A DNA stretch of 64,000 nucleotides from an uncultured Gammaproteobacteria bacterium. GTDB taxonomy: Bacteria > Pseudomonadota > Gammaproteobacteria > Pseudomonadales > Porticoccaceae. The notes beneath the pieces were generated by a model. The model searched no databases and was not told where the DNA came from. It worked only from the letters and a program-made list of their open reading frames with translations. Location of the stretch: contig CAJXQR010000002.1 of NCBI GenBank assembly GCA_913058345.1, positions 434,001-498,000 of the forward strand, in the 5' to 3' direction. Positions 18,228 through 27,923 of the stretch are shown here, one piece after another. Within the stretch, counting starts at the first letter, position 1, and each line of letters starts with the position of its first letter. Position numbers and translations under genes: made by a program.

Positions 18228-18402
18228 CTCTAACTCCCTCTTTAAATTATATACTTGCGCGTCGACGACGGCGTGAGTTGCTGTTATCGGCACAGGCGTT
18301 ATCATCGCTCAGTGCAGAACTGACGTGACAGTGTAAAACATTTTGGCAACTTTTAGGTCAAGACGAAAATTCCCGGTAAAGCCGGCAATAGGGAGAGAGT
18401 AC

Positions 18403-20160
18403 GTGGGTTGTAATAAATGGCTGGCTGGTCTTGTCCGTTGCATAGTGTTCGGATTGCTGGTGTTCTGTCAGCTTATTCAGGCTCAGGGCTGGAGCCCATC
18501 GAATGACCGTTCCTCCAGCAGTCTATTAGTCGATACGCCCCCTGCGTTTTTGCCGGTGGAAGAGGCTTATCGGCTGGAGGTGGCGAGCGATGCTCAGGGC
18601 TTGCTGCTCGATTGGCGTGTTGCGCCCACATACTATCTTTACCAACACAAATTTGCTGTCGCTCTTATTGATGATCGCGGTGACGCGTCCCCGCTGGCCG
18701 TGAGCTATCCCCCTGGCAAGGCGATCTATGATGAGTACTATGAAAAAGAACTACAGGTTTACTATGGTTCTGTGGCACTACGGGTCGAGTTGCCGGCTCA
18801 CTTAACAGCGCAATCCTGGACACTGGCGGTGAGTTCTCAGGGTTGCGCTGATGCCGGGTTGTGTTACCCGCCGCGCACCCAGTATTTTGCGAGCAGTGGC
18901 GGTGGGGGTGTGGCGCAAGAGTTTGTCGAAATAGATCAGCCGTCATCGGTAGCCGCTGGGGCGAGTGCTGCTGGGCACAGTCCTACGCTAAACTTACCCC
19001 TCGTGCTTCTCTTCGCTTTTCTCGGCGGCATTATTCTCAACTTGATGCCCTGTGTCTTCCCGGTCTTGTCCATCAAAGTGCTCAGTTTGACCTCCGCTCA
19101 TTTAGGTGAGCACAGCAAACATTTGCATGGCATAGCCTATACGGCGGGGATTGTTATTTCTTTCATTGCCATTGCTGCTCTGTTGCTGGTCTTCCGCGAA
19201 GCAGGTGAAGCGGTGGGCTGGGGCTTCCAGCTGCAGTCTCCTGTTTTCGTGAGCTTGCTGGCCTATCTCTTGTTTACAGCGGGACTCAGTTTCTCGGGTC
19301 TGCTGGAAGTGGGAGCCCGGTGGATGAATATTGGTCAGTCGGCGGCCGCGGGTACTTCTCTGCGGGCCTCTTTTATGACAGGTGTGCTGGCAACAGTGGT
19401 GGCCAGTCCCTGTAGTGCCCCTTTTATGGGGACGGCCCTCGGCTTTGCGCTGACGCAGACCCCGACCATTAGTCTGCTAGTATTTGCAATGCTGGGCCTG
19501 GGTATGGCCTTGCCCTTTGTGTTGTTGAGCTGGATTCCCGGTCTGCTTGAAAAACTGCCCGCACCGGGGCCGTGGATGCAAAGTTTTCGAGAGTTTCTCG
19601 CTTTTCCTCTTTATGCCAGTGCGATTTGGCTGCTCTGGGTGCTGGGGCGCCAAACCAGTGTTGACCAGGTCGCTTTGGTGGCCATTGGCATGTTGTTGTT
19701 GACCTTTGGGGTCTGGCTGAGCAGCGGTGGTGCCAAACGCTGGAGGCGGCTGGTTGCACTGCTGAGCTTTGTCGTCGCCTTGGCTATTGCTATTACGCCA
19801 CCAAAAGCGGTTGACGAGAAGCTCTGGGAACCTTATTCCCGAGTGCGGTTAAACGATCTGCGCAGCGAGGGGCGACCGGTGTTTGTCAATTTGACGGCCG
19901 CCTGGTGTATCACCTGTTTAGCCAATGAAAAGCTTGCTCTCAGTTCGGCAAGTTTTGCTGAAACCTTGCAGGCAAACAACATTGTCTACTTAAAGGGCGA
20001 CTGGACGAATCGCAATAGCGAGATCACGGCACTGTTGAAAGAATACGGCCGCAGTGGTGTGCCTCTGTACCTGTATTACTCGTCAGGCAGTACGGCGGCA
20101 CAAATTTTACCTCAGTTGTTGACCGAAGGTATTGTGCAAACAGCGCTAAAAGGTGATTAA
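18403..20160 (+). CDS. dsbD: Thiol:disulfide interchange protein DsbD
   Basis: A 585-residue three-part protein that carries electrons from cytoplasmic thioredoxin across the inner membrane to periplasmic thiol proteins. A signal peptide (WLAGLVRCIVFGLLVFCQLIQAQ) is followed by the DsbC/G-binding domain with its Cys pair in SQGCADAGLCYPP, an eight-helix membrane domain with cysteines in LMPCVFPVLS and ASPCSAPFMG, and a C-terminal thioredoxin-like domain with WCITC. I chose the GTG at 18403, preceded by GGGAGAGAG; an upstream start at 18343 would place charged residues before the signal peptide. It heads the conserved dsbD-aroQ-accBC block. Confidence 0.95.
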   Translation: MGCNKWLAGLVRCIVFGLLVFCQLIQAQGWSPSNDRSSSSLLVDTPPAFLPVEEAYRLEVASDAQGLLLDWRVAPTYYLYQHKFAVALIDDRGDASPLAVSYPPGKAIYDEYYEKELQVYYGSVALRVELPAHLTAQSWTLAVSSQGCADAGLCYPPRTQYFASSGGGGVAQEFVEIDQPSSVAAGASAAGHSPTLNLPLVLLFAFLGGIILNLMPCVFPVLSIKVLSLTSAHLGEHSKHLHGIAYTAGIVISFIAIAALLLVFREAGEAVGWGFQLQSPVFVSLLAYLLFTAGLSFSGLLEVGARWMNIGQSAAAGTSLRASFMTGVLATVVASPCSAPFMGTALGFALTQTPTISLLVFAMLGLGMALPFVLLSWIPGLLEKLPAPGPWMQSFREFLAFPLYASAIWLLWVLGRQTSVDQVALVAIGMLLLTFGVWLSSGGAKRWRRLVALLSFVVALAIAITPPKAVDEKLWEPYSRVRLNDLRSEGRPVFVNLTAAWCITCLANEKLALSSASFAETLQANNIVYLKGDWTNRNSEITALLKEYGRSGVPLYLYYSSGSTAAQILPQLLTEGIVQTALKGD

Positions 20161-20323
20161 CCTCACTTTCCGGTAGGGGTTTAAGCTCGAAAATGCTGGC
20201 AAAATCGAGAAATTTCGAACAAAACGCTATAAAATTGGACAATGTTTTTTAACTCATGCAAACTCCCCGGGATCGGTAAATCCGGCGTGAAGACGGAATA
20301 ATAAGGACGGGGAACGAGAGGTT

Positions 20324-20788
20324 ATGGCGACAATTCTGGTCTTGCATGGTCCAAATCTTAATTTGCTCGGTAGCCGTGAACCCGAAGTCTATGGTGCCAC
20401 CACGCTTGAAGATATCAACCGGCAGCTTACCGAGCGCTGTATCGTTGCGGGTCACCACCTGTTGGCCCTGCAAAGTAATGCCGAGTACGAATTGATCGAC
20501 CGCATACACGATGCTCGCCATGAAGGTGTCGAATTTATAGTGATTAATCCCGCTGCCTTTACCCACACCAGTGTCGCTCTGCGCGATGCGCTGTTGGCAG
20601 TGTCTATTCCTTTCATCGAAGTGCACCTTTCCAATGTACACAGCCGCGAACGGTTTCGTTCGCATTCTTATTTTTCTGATATTGCTGTCGGGGTCATTTG
20701 TGGTTTCGGGGCCCAGAGCTATGATCTGGCTCTCAGCGCCGCCTTGACACACCTTGAGTCTAACCCGCAGTCAACAGTCGAACATTGA
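20324..20788 (+). CDS. aroQ: 3-dehydroquinate dehydratase, type II
   Basis: A 154-residue type II dehydroquinase of the shikimate pathway, a dodecameric enzyme unrelated to AroD. The family opening [20 protein letters not shown] includes the catalytic Tyr; [16 protein letters not shown] and [17 protein letters not shown] supply the substrate-binding Asn, His and Arg residues. It sits just ahead of accB, as in pseudomonads, with only 16 bases between stop and start, so co-transcription is likely. The shikimate dehydrogenase of the same route is at the end of this window. Confidence 0.97.
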   Translation: MATILVLHGPNLNLLGSREPEVYGATTLEDINRQLTERCIVAGHHLLALQSNAEYELIDRIHDARHEGVEFIVINPAAFTHTSVALRDALLAVSIPFIEVHLSNVHSRERFRSHSYFSDIAVGVICGFGAQSYDLALSAALTHLESNPQSTVEH

Positions 20789-20804
20789 TACCCAAGGGGG
20801 GAAC

Positions 20805-21257
20805 ATGGATATACGCAAAGTAAAAAAACTCATTGAACTGTTGGAAGAGTCCAATATTGATGAGCTGGAAATTAAAGAGGGTGAAGAGTCCGTACGCATC
20901 ATCCGCAACAGTCAGACGACTTATGCGCCAGCACCCGCTCAGGTGGGCGCTGCTCCCATCGTGGCAACGGCTGCCCCGGTAGCACCCAGCGCGAATGAAG
21001 AGGCTGTGGCACCTGCCCCGGCGGGCCACATTGTCACCTCGCCCATGGTGGGTACCTTCTACAGTTCGCCTGCCCCGGATGCCCCGACCTTTGTCGAAGT
21101 CGGCAAAACGGTCAAAGTGGGTGATGTGTTGTGCATCGTTGAGGCGATGAAGATGATGAACCAGATCGAAGCTGATAAAGCGGGCACTATTGGTGAGATC
21201 CTCGTCGAAGACGGAGAGGCAGTGGAGTTCGATCAAGCGATGATCACCATCATTTAA
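20805..21257 (+). CDS. accB: Biotin carboxyl carrier protein of acetyl-CoA carboxylase
   Basis: A 150-residue carrier that holds biotin between the carboxylase and transferase steps of malonyl-CoA formation. [23 protein letters not shown] is the typical N-terminus; an Ala/Pro-rich linker (about residues 45-75) leads to the biotinyl domain with the modified Lys in [11 protein letters not shown]. The ATG at 20805 follows an AAGGGGGGAA ribosome site; an in-frame start at 20754 lies inside aroQ and is rejected. accC follows by 22 bases. Because accB is often autoregulatory, its leader may carry control, but nothing distinctive is visible. Confidence 0.98.
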   Translation: MDIRKVKKLIELLEESNIDELEIKEGEESVRIIRNSQTTYAPAPAQVGAAPIVATAAPVAPSANEEAVAPAPAGHIVTSPMVGTFYSSPAPDAPTFVEVGKTVKVGDVLCIVEAMKMMNQIEADKAGTIGEILVEDGEAVEFDQAMITII

Positions 21258-21279
21258 AAGCGGCGCGCAGAGGTCATTT

Positions 21280-22620
21280 ATGCTGGATAAAGTACTGATC
21301 GCCAACCGTGGCGAAATCGCCCTGCGAATACTGCGGGCCTGTAAAGAACTGGGGATTAAAACCGTGGCCGTGCACTCCAAAGTGGATGCCGACCTGATGC
21401 ATGTGCGCCTGGCGGACGAAACGGTCTGCATTGGCCCGAATCCGTCAACGGAGAGTTATCTCAATAGCGCGGCGATTATTAGTGCGATGGAAATCACTGA
21501 CTCGGTTGCGGTTCATCCGGGCTACGGGTTTTTGGCCGAAAATGCCGATTTTGCTGAGCAAGTCGAAAAGAGTGGTTTCACCTTTATTGGCCCCAGTGCT
21601 GAAGTGATTCGCATGATGGGCGACAAAGTGGCGGCCATTCAGGCGATGCGAGCAGCGGGTGTGCCAACGGTGCCGGGCTCCAATGGTGCTCTCGATGATA
21701 ATCATGAACGCACCATTGAGCTCGCCCGAGATATTGGTTATCCGGTGATCATTAAAGCGGCTTCCGGTGGCGGGGGTCGCGGCATGCGGGTGGTGCATAC
21801 CGAGGCCCATCTGATTAACGCGATCGCTTTAACGCGTTCGGAGGCAGAAGCGGCTTTTGGCGATGGCACGGTCTATATGGAAAAGTTTCTCGTGACGCCA
21901 CGTCACGTCGAAGTGCAGGTGCTGTCTGACGGACAGGGCAATGCTGTGCACCTTGGCGATAGAGATTGCTCTTTGCAACGCCGGCACCAGAAAGTGCTGG
22001 AAGAAGCGCCAGCACCCGATATTGACGAACAAGCGCGACAGGATGTGTTTGCTGTCTGTGTTCAGGCTTGTATCGATATTGGCTACAAGGGTGCCGGCAC
22101 TTTTGAGTTTCTCTACGAGAATGGCCGTTATTACTTTATTGAGATGAACACCCGAGTGCAGGTCGAGCACCCGGTATCGGAAATGATTACTGGTATCGAC
22201 ATCGTCAAAGAGCAATTATCAATTGCCGGCGGTGAAAAGCTCAGCTTTACTCAGGACGAAGTGATCTTCCGTGGTCATGCCTTTGAATGCCGCATTAATG
22301 CTGAAGATGCGAAAACATTTATGCCAAGTCCGGGAAAAGTGACGGCCTATCACCCCCCCGGTGGCAATGGCGTGCGGGTTGACTCTCACCTCTATAGTTC
22401 CTATAGCGTGCCGCCGAACTACGATTCGCTGATCGCAAAAATCATTACTTATGGTAAGGACCGCGATGCGGCGCTGGGCCGGATGCGCAATGCTCTGGAT
22501 GAGTTGTTTATTGAGGGTATTAAAACCAATATCGACCTGCAGCGAGACCTGGTGAGTGATGCTGGATTCAAACGCGGCGGTGTCAATATTCACTACCTCG
22601 AAAAAAAGCTGGGACTTTAA
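21280..22620 (+). CDS. accC: Biotin carboxylase subunit of acetyl-CoA carboxylase
   Basis: A 446-residue ATP-grasp enzyme that carboxylates the biotin of AccB. Key segments are [21 protein letters not shown] at the start, [15 protein letters not shown], the glycine-rich ATP lid [33 protein letters not shown], and [18 protein letters not shown] with the catalytic Glu and Arg. Length is that of E. coli AccC. It forms the accBC pair, with prmA 45 bases downstream. Sequence is complete with no anomaly. Confidence 0.98.
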   Translation: MLDKVLIANRGEIALRILRACKELGIKTVAVHSKVDADLMHVRLADETVCIGPNPSTESYLNSAAIISAMEITDSVAVHPGYGFLAENADFAEQVEKSGFTFIGPSAEVIRMMGDKVAAIQAMRAAGVPTVPGSNGALDDNHERTIELARDIGYPVIIKAASGGGGRGMRVVHTEAHLINAIALTRSEAEAAFGDGTVYMEKFLVTPRHVEVQVLSDGQGNAVHLGDRDCSLQRRHQKVLEEAPAPDIDEQARQDVFAVCVQACIDIGYKGAGTFEFLYENGRYYFIEMNTRVQVEHPVSEMITGIDIVKEQLSIAGGEKLSFTQDEVIFRGHAFECRINAEDAKTFMPSPGKVTAYHPPGGNGVRVDSHLYSSYSVPPNYDSLIAKIITYGKDRDAALGRMRNALDELFIEGIKTNIDLQRDLVSDAGFKRGGVNIHYLEKKLGL

Positions 22621-22665
22621 GCCGTCTGGGCTGTGTTTAGACTGCGATAATTAGCAGGAGTTGTT

Positions 22666-23547
22666 ATGAGTTGGTTACAGCTACGTGTCGCGGTCAATAA
22701 GCCCGAGGTTGAAGCCCTGGAAGATGCATTACTGGCCTCTGGTGCGGTATCGGTAACGTTGGAAGATGGTGCTGATCACCCGATTCTCGAGCCCGGAGTG
22801 GGCGAAACCCCGCTCTGGGATAGTCTGCGAGTGACGGGTCTCTACCCTGCCGATATTCATACCGAGCTGGCTTTGCAGCTGCTTTGCGAAAACTTTTCCG
22901 GTCAGTTACAACGCTGGCGCTGGGAAATTCTTGAAGACCAGCCCTGGGAAACCCTCTGGACCGAGCACTACCAGCCCATCCAGTGCGGTGAGAAATTGTG
23001 GGTTTGTCCCAGTTGGCGGGAGCCGCCCAGGCCAGATGCGGTCAACCTCTCTCTCGACCCCGGTCTGGCTTTTGGTTCTGGCACCCACGCGACCACTTTC
23101 TTGTGCCTGCAATGGCTCGATGCTCAGGTTTTGGCGGGTAAAACGGTCATCGATTTTGGCTGTGGTTCGGGCATTCTTGCCATCGCGGCATTACTGCTGG
23201 GAGCGAAACAAGTTATTGCGACCGATAACGATCCCCAGGCTCTGCTGGCTACCCGAGATAACGCACGGCGTAATGGTCTGAGTGAGGCGCAACTTAATGT
23301 TTGTTTGCCCCAGGATTTGAAGGCTGAGCCGGCGGATATTGTCCTGGCGAATATTCTTGCTGAACCGTTGATTTCGTTGGCCGGGCAGCTGACGGCACTC
23401 ACTGTACCGGGTGGACAGCTCTGCCTGTCGGGCATGATTGCCTCACAAACAGAGGCCGTGATGTCAGCCTATAGCGAGCACTTCCGTTTTGCCTCGCCGT
23501 CCTGTCGCGAGGAGTGGTTTTGTCTGACGGCTGAAAAAGGGCGTTGA
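22666..23547 (+). CDS. prmA: Ribosomal protein L11 methyltransferase
   Basis: A 293-residue SAM-dependent enzyme that trimethylates ribosomal protein L11. The N-terminal substrate-recognition domain (SWLQLRVAVNKPEVEALEDALL) is followed by the family hallmark DPGLAFGSGTHATTFLCLQWL, the SAM loop VIDFGCGSGILAIAALLLGA and the catalytic-loop motif NILAEPL. Its place after accBC is conserved in Pseudomonas and many relatives. A ribosome-site AGGAG lies 9 bases before the ATG. Confidence 0.97.
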   Translation: MSWLQLRVAVNKPEVEALEDALLASGAVSVTLEDGADHPILEPGVGETPLWDSLRVTGLYPADIHTELALQLLCENFSGQLQRWRWEILEDQPWETLWTEHYQPIQCGEKLWVCPSWREPPRPDAVNLSLDPGLAFGSGTHATTFLCLQWLDAQVLAGKTVIDFGCGSGILAIAALLLGAKQVIATDNDPQALLATRDNARRNGLSEAQLNVCLPQDLKAEPADIVLANILAEPLISLAGQLTALTVPGGQLCLSGMIASQTEAVMSAYSEHFRFASPSCREEWFCLTAEKGR

Positions 23548-23578
23548 ACCGAGTGTTGGCAGCGAGGATGGTATTATT

Positions 23579-24472
23579 GTGAGCAGAGTTACGGCTCGCT
23601 GTCCCAGTTGCCAGTCAGTATTTTTTGTCAGCGCTGCCCAGGGTAAGGTCGCCAATAATCTGGTGCGCTGTGGTCGTTGCGGCCATCTATTTAGCGTGCT
23701 TGAAAACATCAGTGAAAGCTTGCCAACATCTGAGGCGAAGCCGAATCCTTCTGAGGCCGTCATAGAGGCCGAAGCTGTGATTGAGGAGGTGTTCAGTGGC
23801 AGTGAAGCGTCTTTCGCCGCCATTGACCAGCCTGTAAAGATTGGTTCTGAAAAGGACAGCACTAAAAAGAAGAACATGACAGGGGATTCGGTGGTTTTAG
23901 ACGACGCCCCAGTATCGAATTTAGCTTTGTCGAATCTGGCGGCTCGGCTGCCGAATGATTTTGACCTGGAAAGCGATTCGACAAAGAAAAAGGGCTTGCG
24001 CAGGCAACTTGGTTTGGCGTTAGCTATTGTTCTTATCGCCCTTATCGGGTTGGGCGGCCAGTTTGTTTTTTTCAGGTTGCCGACATTGAGTCAAGAGCTT
24101 GCATACCGACCGTGGTTGCAGACGTTTTGTGCGCTGGTGCCCTGTGAGCTTGAGGCGTACAGTGAACACAGCTTGATCACTGTCGAAGGCCTGCAGGTAC
24201 GCGCCCATCCCGATTTGGAGGGCATTCTGACGGTAGAGTTGGTGCTCATCAATAGGGCTAGCCTTGAACAAGCCTACCCCCCTTTGCTGTTGCGCTTTGA
24301 TGATTTGAGCGGTGAACAAGTGGCGGCACGGCGTTTGTCTGTCGAAGAATACCTGCCCCGAAGTCTCAGCCCCAACGGACCCATGCCGGTCGATAAGGCG
24401 GTGAGTATTAAGCTATCCATTCTCGATCCGGGCGAACGAGCGCTCTCTTACTCGGTTGCCGTCGAGGAATAA
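23579..24472 (+). CDS. Zinc-ribbon / DUF3426 membrane protein
   Basis: A 297-residue protein with an N-terminal MJ0042-type zinc ribbon (CPSCQ near residue 8 and CGRCG near residue 33), an acidic low-complexity middle part, one membrane helix near residue 145-165 (LGLALAIVLIALIGLGGQFVFF) and a periplasmic DUF3426 domain. Zinc binding is predicted from the two CxxC pairs; the function is unknown. The start is a GTG at 23579 with GAGG upstream. It occupies the same slot between prmA and dusB as the Pseudomonas counterpart. Confidence 0.88.
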   Translation: MSRVTARCPSCQSVFFVSAAQGKVANNLVRCGRCGHLFSVLENISESLPTSEAKPNPSEAVIEAEAVIEEVFSGSEASFAAIDQPVKIGSEKDSTKKKNMTGDSVVLDDAPVSNLALSNLAARLPNDFDLESDSTKKKGLRRQLGLALAIVLIALIGLGGQFVFFRLPTLSQELAYRPWLQTFCALVPCELEAYSEHSLITVEGLQVRAHPDLEGILTVELVLINRASLEQAYPPLLLRFDDLSGEQVAARRLSVEEYLPRSLSPNGPMPVDKAVSIKLSILDPGERALSYSVAVEE

Positions 24473-24583
24473 GTTTTTTTGCTATTTCTCCTTCCGCCGC
24501 TTTAGTGGTGAGCGTATGATTGTTGGCCGTTTTTATCTAGCGCTATCACAAGCGGCTTTATTTCTATTGAGTCCTCATCGAGG

Positions 24584-25576
24584 TTGCAATTGCTACAGAT
24601 CGGCTCTCATATTATTCGCAGTCCCCTCCTGTTGGCCCCCATGGCCGGTGTTGCGGATCTGCCTTTTCGTCGCTTGTGTCGACGTTTTGGTGCTGGTCTG
24701 GCCGTGACTGAAATGCTTACAGCTGACACTAGCAAATGGGGCTCGCAGAAATCCCGCTTTCGTCTACCAGTGATGGATGAAGCCGAGCCCCGAGCCGTGC
24801 AAATAGCGGGTGCTGATCCCTCTCAATTGGCGGAGGCAGCTCGGCGCAGTGTTGAGCTCGGTGCACAGATTGTTGATATCAATATGGGCTGCCCGGTGAA
24901 AAAAGTCTGTAAGCGAGCGGCGGGCTCCGCTTTGCTACGTGATGAGATACTGGTGGCAGAGATTTTGAAAAAGGTGGTGCAGGCTGTGGCGGTTCCGGTG
25001 ACCTTAAAGATTCGTACCGGTTGGGATTTGCAAAACCGCAATGCGATGACCATAGCGCGGCTGGCGGAGGAGGCGGGCATTACAGCATTGACCATTCATG
25101 GCAGGACCCGCGCCTGTCTGTTCAAAGGTCTGGCGGAATACGACACCATTGCTGAGGTCGTTGCTGGGGTGAAAATCCCGGTCGTTGCCAACGGCGATAT
25201 TGACTCACCGCAGCAGGCCGAAGCTGTTCTCGCACACACCGGTGCTGCAGGCCTAATGATTGGTCGGGGTGCGCAGGGACAACCCTGGTTGTTTCGCGAA
25301 ATTAACGCTTACCTAAAGGGTGAGACGCCTTCGGCGCCAACGCGCAGGGAGGTGATCTTCGTCATGCTTGAGCATATCAAGGCCATACATGAGCACTATG
25401 GCGAGACCATGGGTGTACGCATCGCACGCAAGCATGTGAACTGGTATCTGCAAAAATTACAGATTGATCCGGCTTACCGTAAGGCCTTCAATCAGCTGCT
25501 TAATAGTGAACAGCAGCTCACATTTATTAGCGAGTTACGTATAACCAATAATAATAATCAGGGAATTGCCGCATGA
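24584..25576 (+). CDS. dusB: tRNA-dihydrouridine synthase B
   Basis: A 330-residue FMN-dependent enzyme reducing a uridine in tRNA to dihydrouridine. LLAPMAGVADLPFRRL, TEMLTAD, the catalytic-Cys segment DINMGCPVKKVCKRAAGSALL, IHGRTR and MIGRGAQGQPWLF all match DusB. The start appears to be TTG at 24584 behind CGAGG, since no ATG or GTG precedes the conserved core in frame. The last 4 bases overlap the fis start (ATGA), the dusB-fis arrangement found across gammaproteobacteria, where dusB translation helps drive fis. Confidence 0.96.
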   Translation: MQLLQIGSHIIRSPLLLAPMAGVADLPFRRLCRRFGAGLAVTEMLTADTSKWGSQKSRFRLPVMDEAEPRAVQIAGADPSQLAEAARRSVELGAQIVDINMGCPVKKVCKRAAGSALLRDEILVAEILKKVVQAVAVPVTLKIRTGWDLQNRNAMTIARLAEEAGITALTIHGRTRACLFKGLAEYDTIAEVVAGVKIPVVANGDIDSPQQAEAVLAHTGAAGLMIGRGAQGQPWLFREINAYLKGETPSAPTRREVIFVMLEHIKAIHEHYGETMGVRIARKHVNWYLQKLQIDPAYRKAFNQLLNSEQQLTFISELRITNNNNQGIAA

Positions 25577-25869
25577 GTTCAGTTCACAAACACACCGTTG
25601 AAAATGAGGATCAGCGAGAGCCTGTCGATTCTCCAGCTGAAACTCGCTCCCTGCGCGGCTGCGTGGAGCGAGCGATGGAAGACTATTTTAGCCATTTGGA
25701 TGGTCAAACATGCACCGATCTTTATCAGTTAGTATTACAGGAGGTTGAAGATCCCCTGCTAACAGCCGTGATGAAATATACCCGCAATAATCAGAGCAAA
25801 GCCTCAGAAATGCTTGGTTTGAATCGCGGCACATTGCGCAAAAAACTGAAGCTTTACAACCTCCTGTAA
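25573..25869 (+). CDS. fis: DNA-binding protein Fis
   Basis: A 98-residue nucleoid protein that bends DNA and activates rRNA and other growth-linked promoters. The C-terminal helix-turn-helix (TRNNQSKASEMLGLNRGTLRKKLKLYNLL) is nearly identical to the enterobacterial form, and the N-terminal part (CVERAMEDYFSHLDG) carries the dimer region. It overlaps dusB by 4 bases and is followed by purH after 51 bases. No separate promoter is obvious, so it is probably transcribed with dusB. Confidence 0.97.
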   Translation: MSSVHKHTVENEDQREPVDSPAETRSLRGCVERAMEDYFSHLDGQTCTDLYQLVLQEVEDPLLTAVMKYTRNNQSKASEMLGLNRGTLRKKLKLYNLL

Positions 25870-25920
25870 AGCCCGGTCTTTGTGCCTAATCTAAGACTCT
25901 ATTAACATTGGGTAGAAGTT

Positions 25921-27501
25921 ATGAGCGACCGTATCATCACCATTCGACGCGCTTTGCTGAGCGTTTCGGATAAAACTGGCATCGTGGAATTTGCCCGCGC
26001 TTTAAGCGATATGGGTGTGGAGATTCTCTCCACCGGCGGTACCTTTCGCCTGCTGATTGAAAATGAAATTAAGGCAGTTGAAGTGTCCGACTACACGGGT
26101 TTCCCGGAAATGATGGGGGGGCGGGTTAAGACCCTCCACCCCAAAGTGCACGGCGGTATTTTGGGTCGGCGCGGCACAGATGATGCGGTGATGGATGAGC
26201 ACGGTATTCGCCCCATCGATATGGTGGTGGTTAATCTATACCCCTTCGAGCAAACTGTCGCCAAGCCCGATTGCGACTTGCTTGATGCCATCGAAAATAT
26301 TGATATCGGCGGCCCGACCATGGTGCGAGCGGCGGCGAAAAATCATGCGGATGTCGCGATTGTCGTGAATGTTGATAGTTATGCCGACATTTTGGCAGAA
26401 ATGTCGGCCAATAGTGGCGGCCTCAATCAAGCACATCGCTTTGACCTCGCCGTCAGTGCCTTTGAACACACGGCTGCCTATGATGGCGCTATTGCCAATT
26501 ATCTCGGTGCCCAATTACCCGCCGAAGGTGAAGAAAGTAGTTTCCCGCGTACCTGGAATATGCAACTGCGCAAATCACAGGTGATGCGTTACGGGGAGAA
26601 CCCCCACCAACGTTCGGCCTTCTATATTGAAAACACAGCGGGTGAAGCGAGTGTGGCCACCGCTACCCAGTTGCAGGGTAAAGCGCTGTCTTACAACAAT
26701 ATTGCCGACACCGATGCCGCCCTGGAGTGTGTTAAGCAGTTTGATGAGCCAACTTGTGTAATCGTTAAGCACGCCAACCCCTGCGGTGTGGCTACGGCGT
26801 CCAATTTGCGCGAAGCCTACGACAAAGCTTTCAGTACGGATACCGAGTCGGCCTTTGGGGGCATTATTGCCGTTAACCGTGCGCTGGATGCGGCGACAGC
26901 ACAGGCCATTGTCGACCGCCAGTTCGTTGAAGTGATTATCGCCCCCACCGTGGATGATGAGGCGGTTGACATCGTCGCCGCCAAGAAAAATGTCAGACTT
27001 CTGTCCTGCGGCCAATGGCAGACTGCGGCCACCGTCGGTTGGGACTACAAGCGTGTTAATGGCGGTCTACTGATACAGGATAGAGACAGTCAGTTGACCA
27101 GTGCCGCCGATTTGACCGTGGTCAGCAAGCGAGTACCCACGGCGACGGAAATTGCCGATTTACTTTTCGCCTGGAAAATCGCCAAGTTCGTCAAATCCAA
27201 TGCCATTATTTATTGTCGAGACGCGCAAACCATTGGTGTGGGCGCGGGGCAAATGAGTCGCGTCAATTCGGCGCGTATTGCAGGTATTAAGGCTGAGCAT
27301 GCCGGGCTGGAGGTGAAAGGTTCGGTGATGGCTTCGGATGCTTTCTTTCCCTTCCGTGACGGCATTGACAACGCGGCGGCTGCAGGCATCGCAGCAGTGA
27401 TTCAGCCCGGTGGCTCAATTCGCGACGAAGAGGTGATCGCCGCGGCCGATGCCAATGATATGGCCATGGTGTTTACCGGCATCCGCCACTTCCGCCACTA
27501 G
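25921..27501 (+). CDS. purH: Bifunctional AICAR transformylase / IMP cyclohydrolase
   Basis: A 526-residue enzyme for the last two steps of IMP synthesis. The N-terminal cyclohydrolase domain shows [25 protein letters not shown] and [16 protein letters not shown]; the C-terminal transformylase domain shows [33 protein letters not shown] and [11 protein letters not shown]. Full length, with no defects. purD lies 1.8 kb downstream rather than adjacent: an OYE-family gene and a DUF1653 gene have come between the two, which are usually neighbours. Confidence 0.98.
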   Translation: MSDRIITIRRALLSVSDKTGIVEFARALSDMGVEILSTGGTFRLLIENEIKAVEVSDYTGFPEMMGGRVKTLHPKVHGGILGRRGTDDAVMDEHGIRPIDMVVVNLYPFEQTVAKPDCDLLDAIENIDIGGPTMVRAAAKNHADVAIVVNVDSYADILAEMSANSGGLNQAHRFDLAVSAFEHTAAYDGAIANYLGAQLPAEGEESSFPRTWNMQLRKSQVMRYGENPHQRSAFYIENTAGEASVATATQLQGKALSYNNIADTDAALECVKQFDEPTCVIVKHANPCGVATASNLREAYDKAFSTDTESAFGGIIAVNRALDAATAQAIVDRQFVEVIIAPTVDDEAVDIVAAKKNVRLLSCGQWQTAATVGWDYKRVNGGLLIQDRDSQLTSAADLTVVSKRVPTATEIADLLFAWKIAKFVKSNAIIYCRDAQTIGVGAGQMSRVNSARIAGIKAEHAGLEVKGSVMASDAFFPFRDGIDNAAAAGIAAVIQPGGSIRDEEVIAAADANDMAMVFTGIRHFRH

Positions 27502-27537
27502 GCGGGACGGCGTTTTCCCGTTACGTCCAGTGGGTGG

Positions 27538-27813
27538 TTAATTTGCCTGCTGGGCTTTCACTGGCTGCGTAATTGCCTGCTGAGTATTTAACAAGGCAAT
27601 CTCCTCCGCGCTGGCCGGAGCGAAACGTTTTAGGCGTACACCGTCTCTTTCTATCGTCTCATCGAACATGTTTAGCGGGCGCACCCACATTCCCCGTTCG
27701 CCATAAAGTGCGCGATATACCACATAAAATTCATCGCTTTCACTGTGTTTTGCAATAGTGTCGACAGCGTAAAACTGCCCTTTGAAATGTCTGTAAATAC
27801 CTTTTTCAATCAT
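27538..27813 (-). CDS. DUF1653 domain-containing protein
   Basis: A 91-residue protein whose first ~65 residues fit DUF1653: GIYRHFKGQFYAVDTIAKHSE, then FYVVYRALYGERGMWVRPLNMF. The family is a small beta-rich domain with no known activity. The C-terminal ~20 residues are Ala/Gln-rich. It is convergent with purH and divergent from the OYE-family gene, so it has its own transcription unit. Confidence 0.8.
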   Translation of the reverse strand: MIEKGIYRHFKGQFYAVDTIAKHSESDEFYVVYRALYGERGMWVRPLNMFDETIERDGVRLKRFAPASAEEIALLNTQQAITQPVKAQQAN

Positions 27814-27923
27814 CTGTGGACTCTACCCTGGTCTGCAGTGGAGTGGCAACAAGCCATGTTATGCTGGCTGCTGGAATAATGTTGACGTCGATTTTACGCG
27901 AAATACTTTGAGGAGTTTGACGA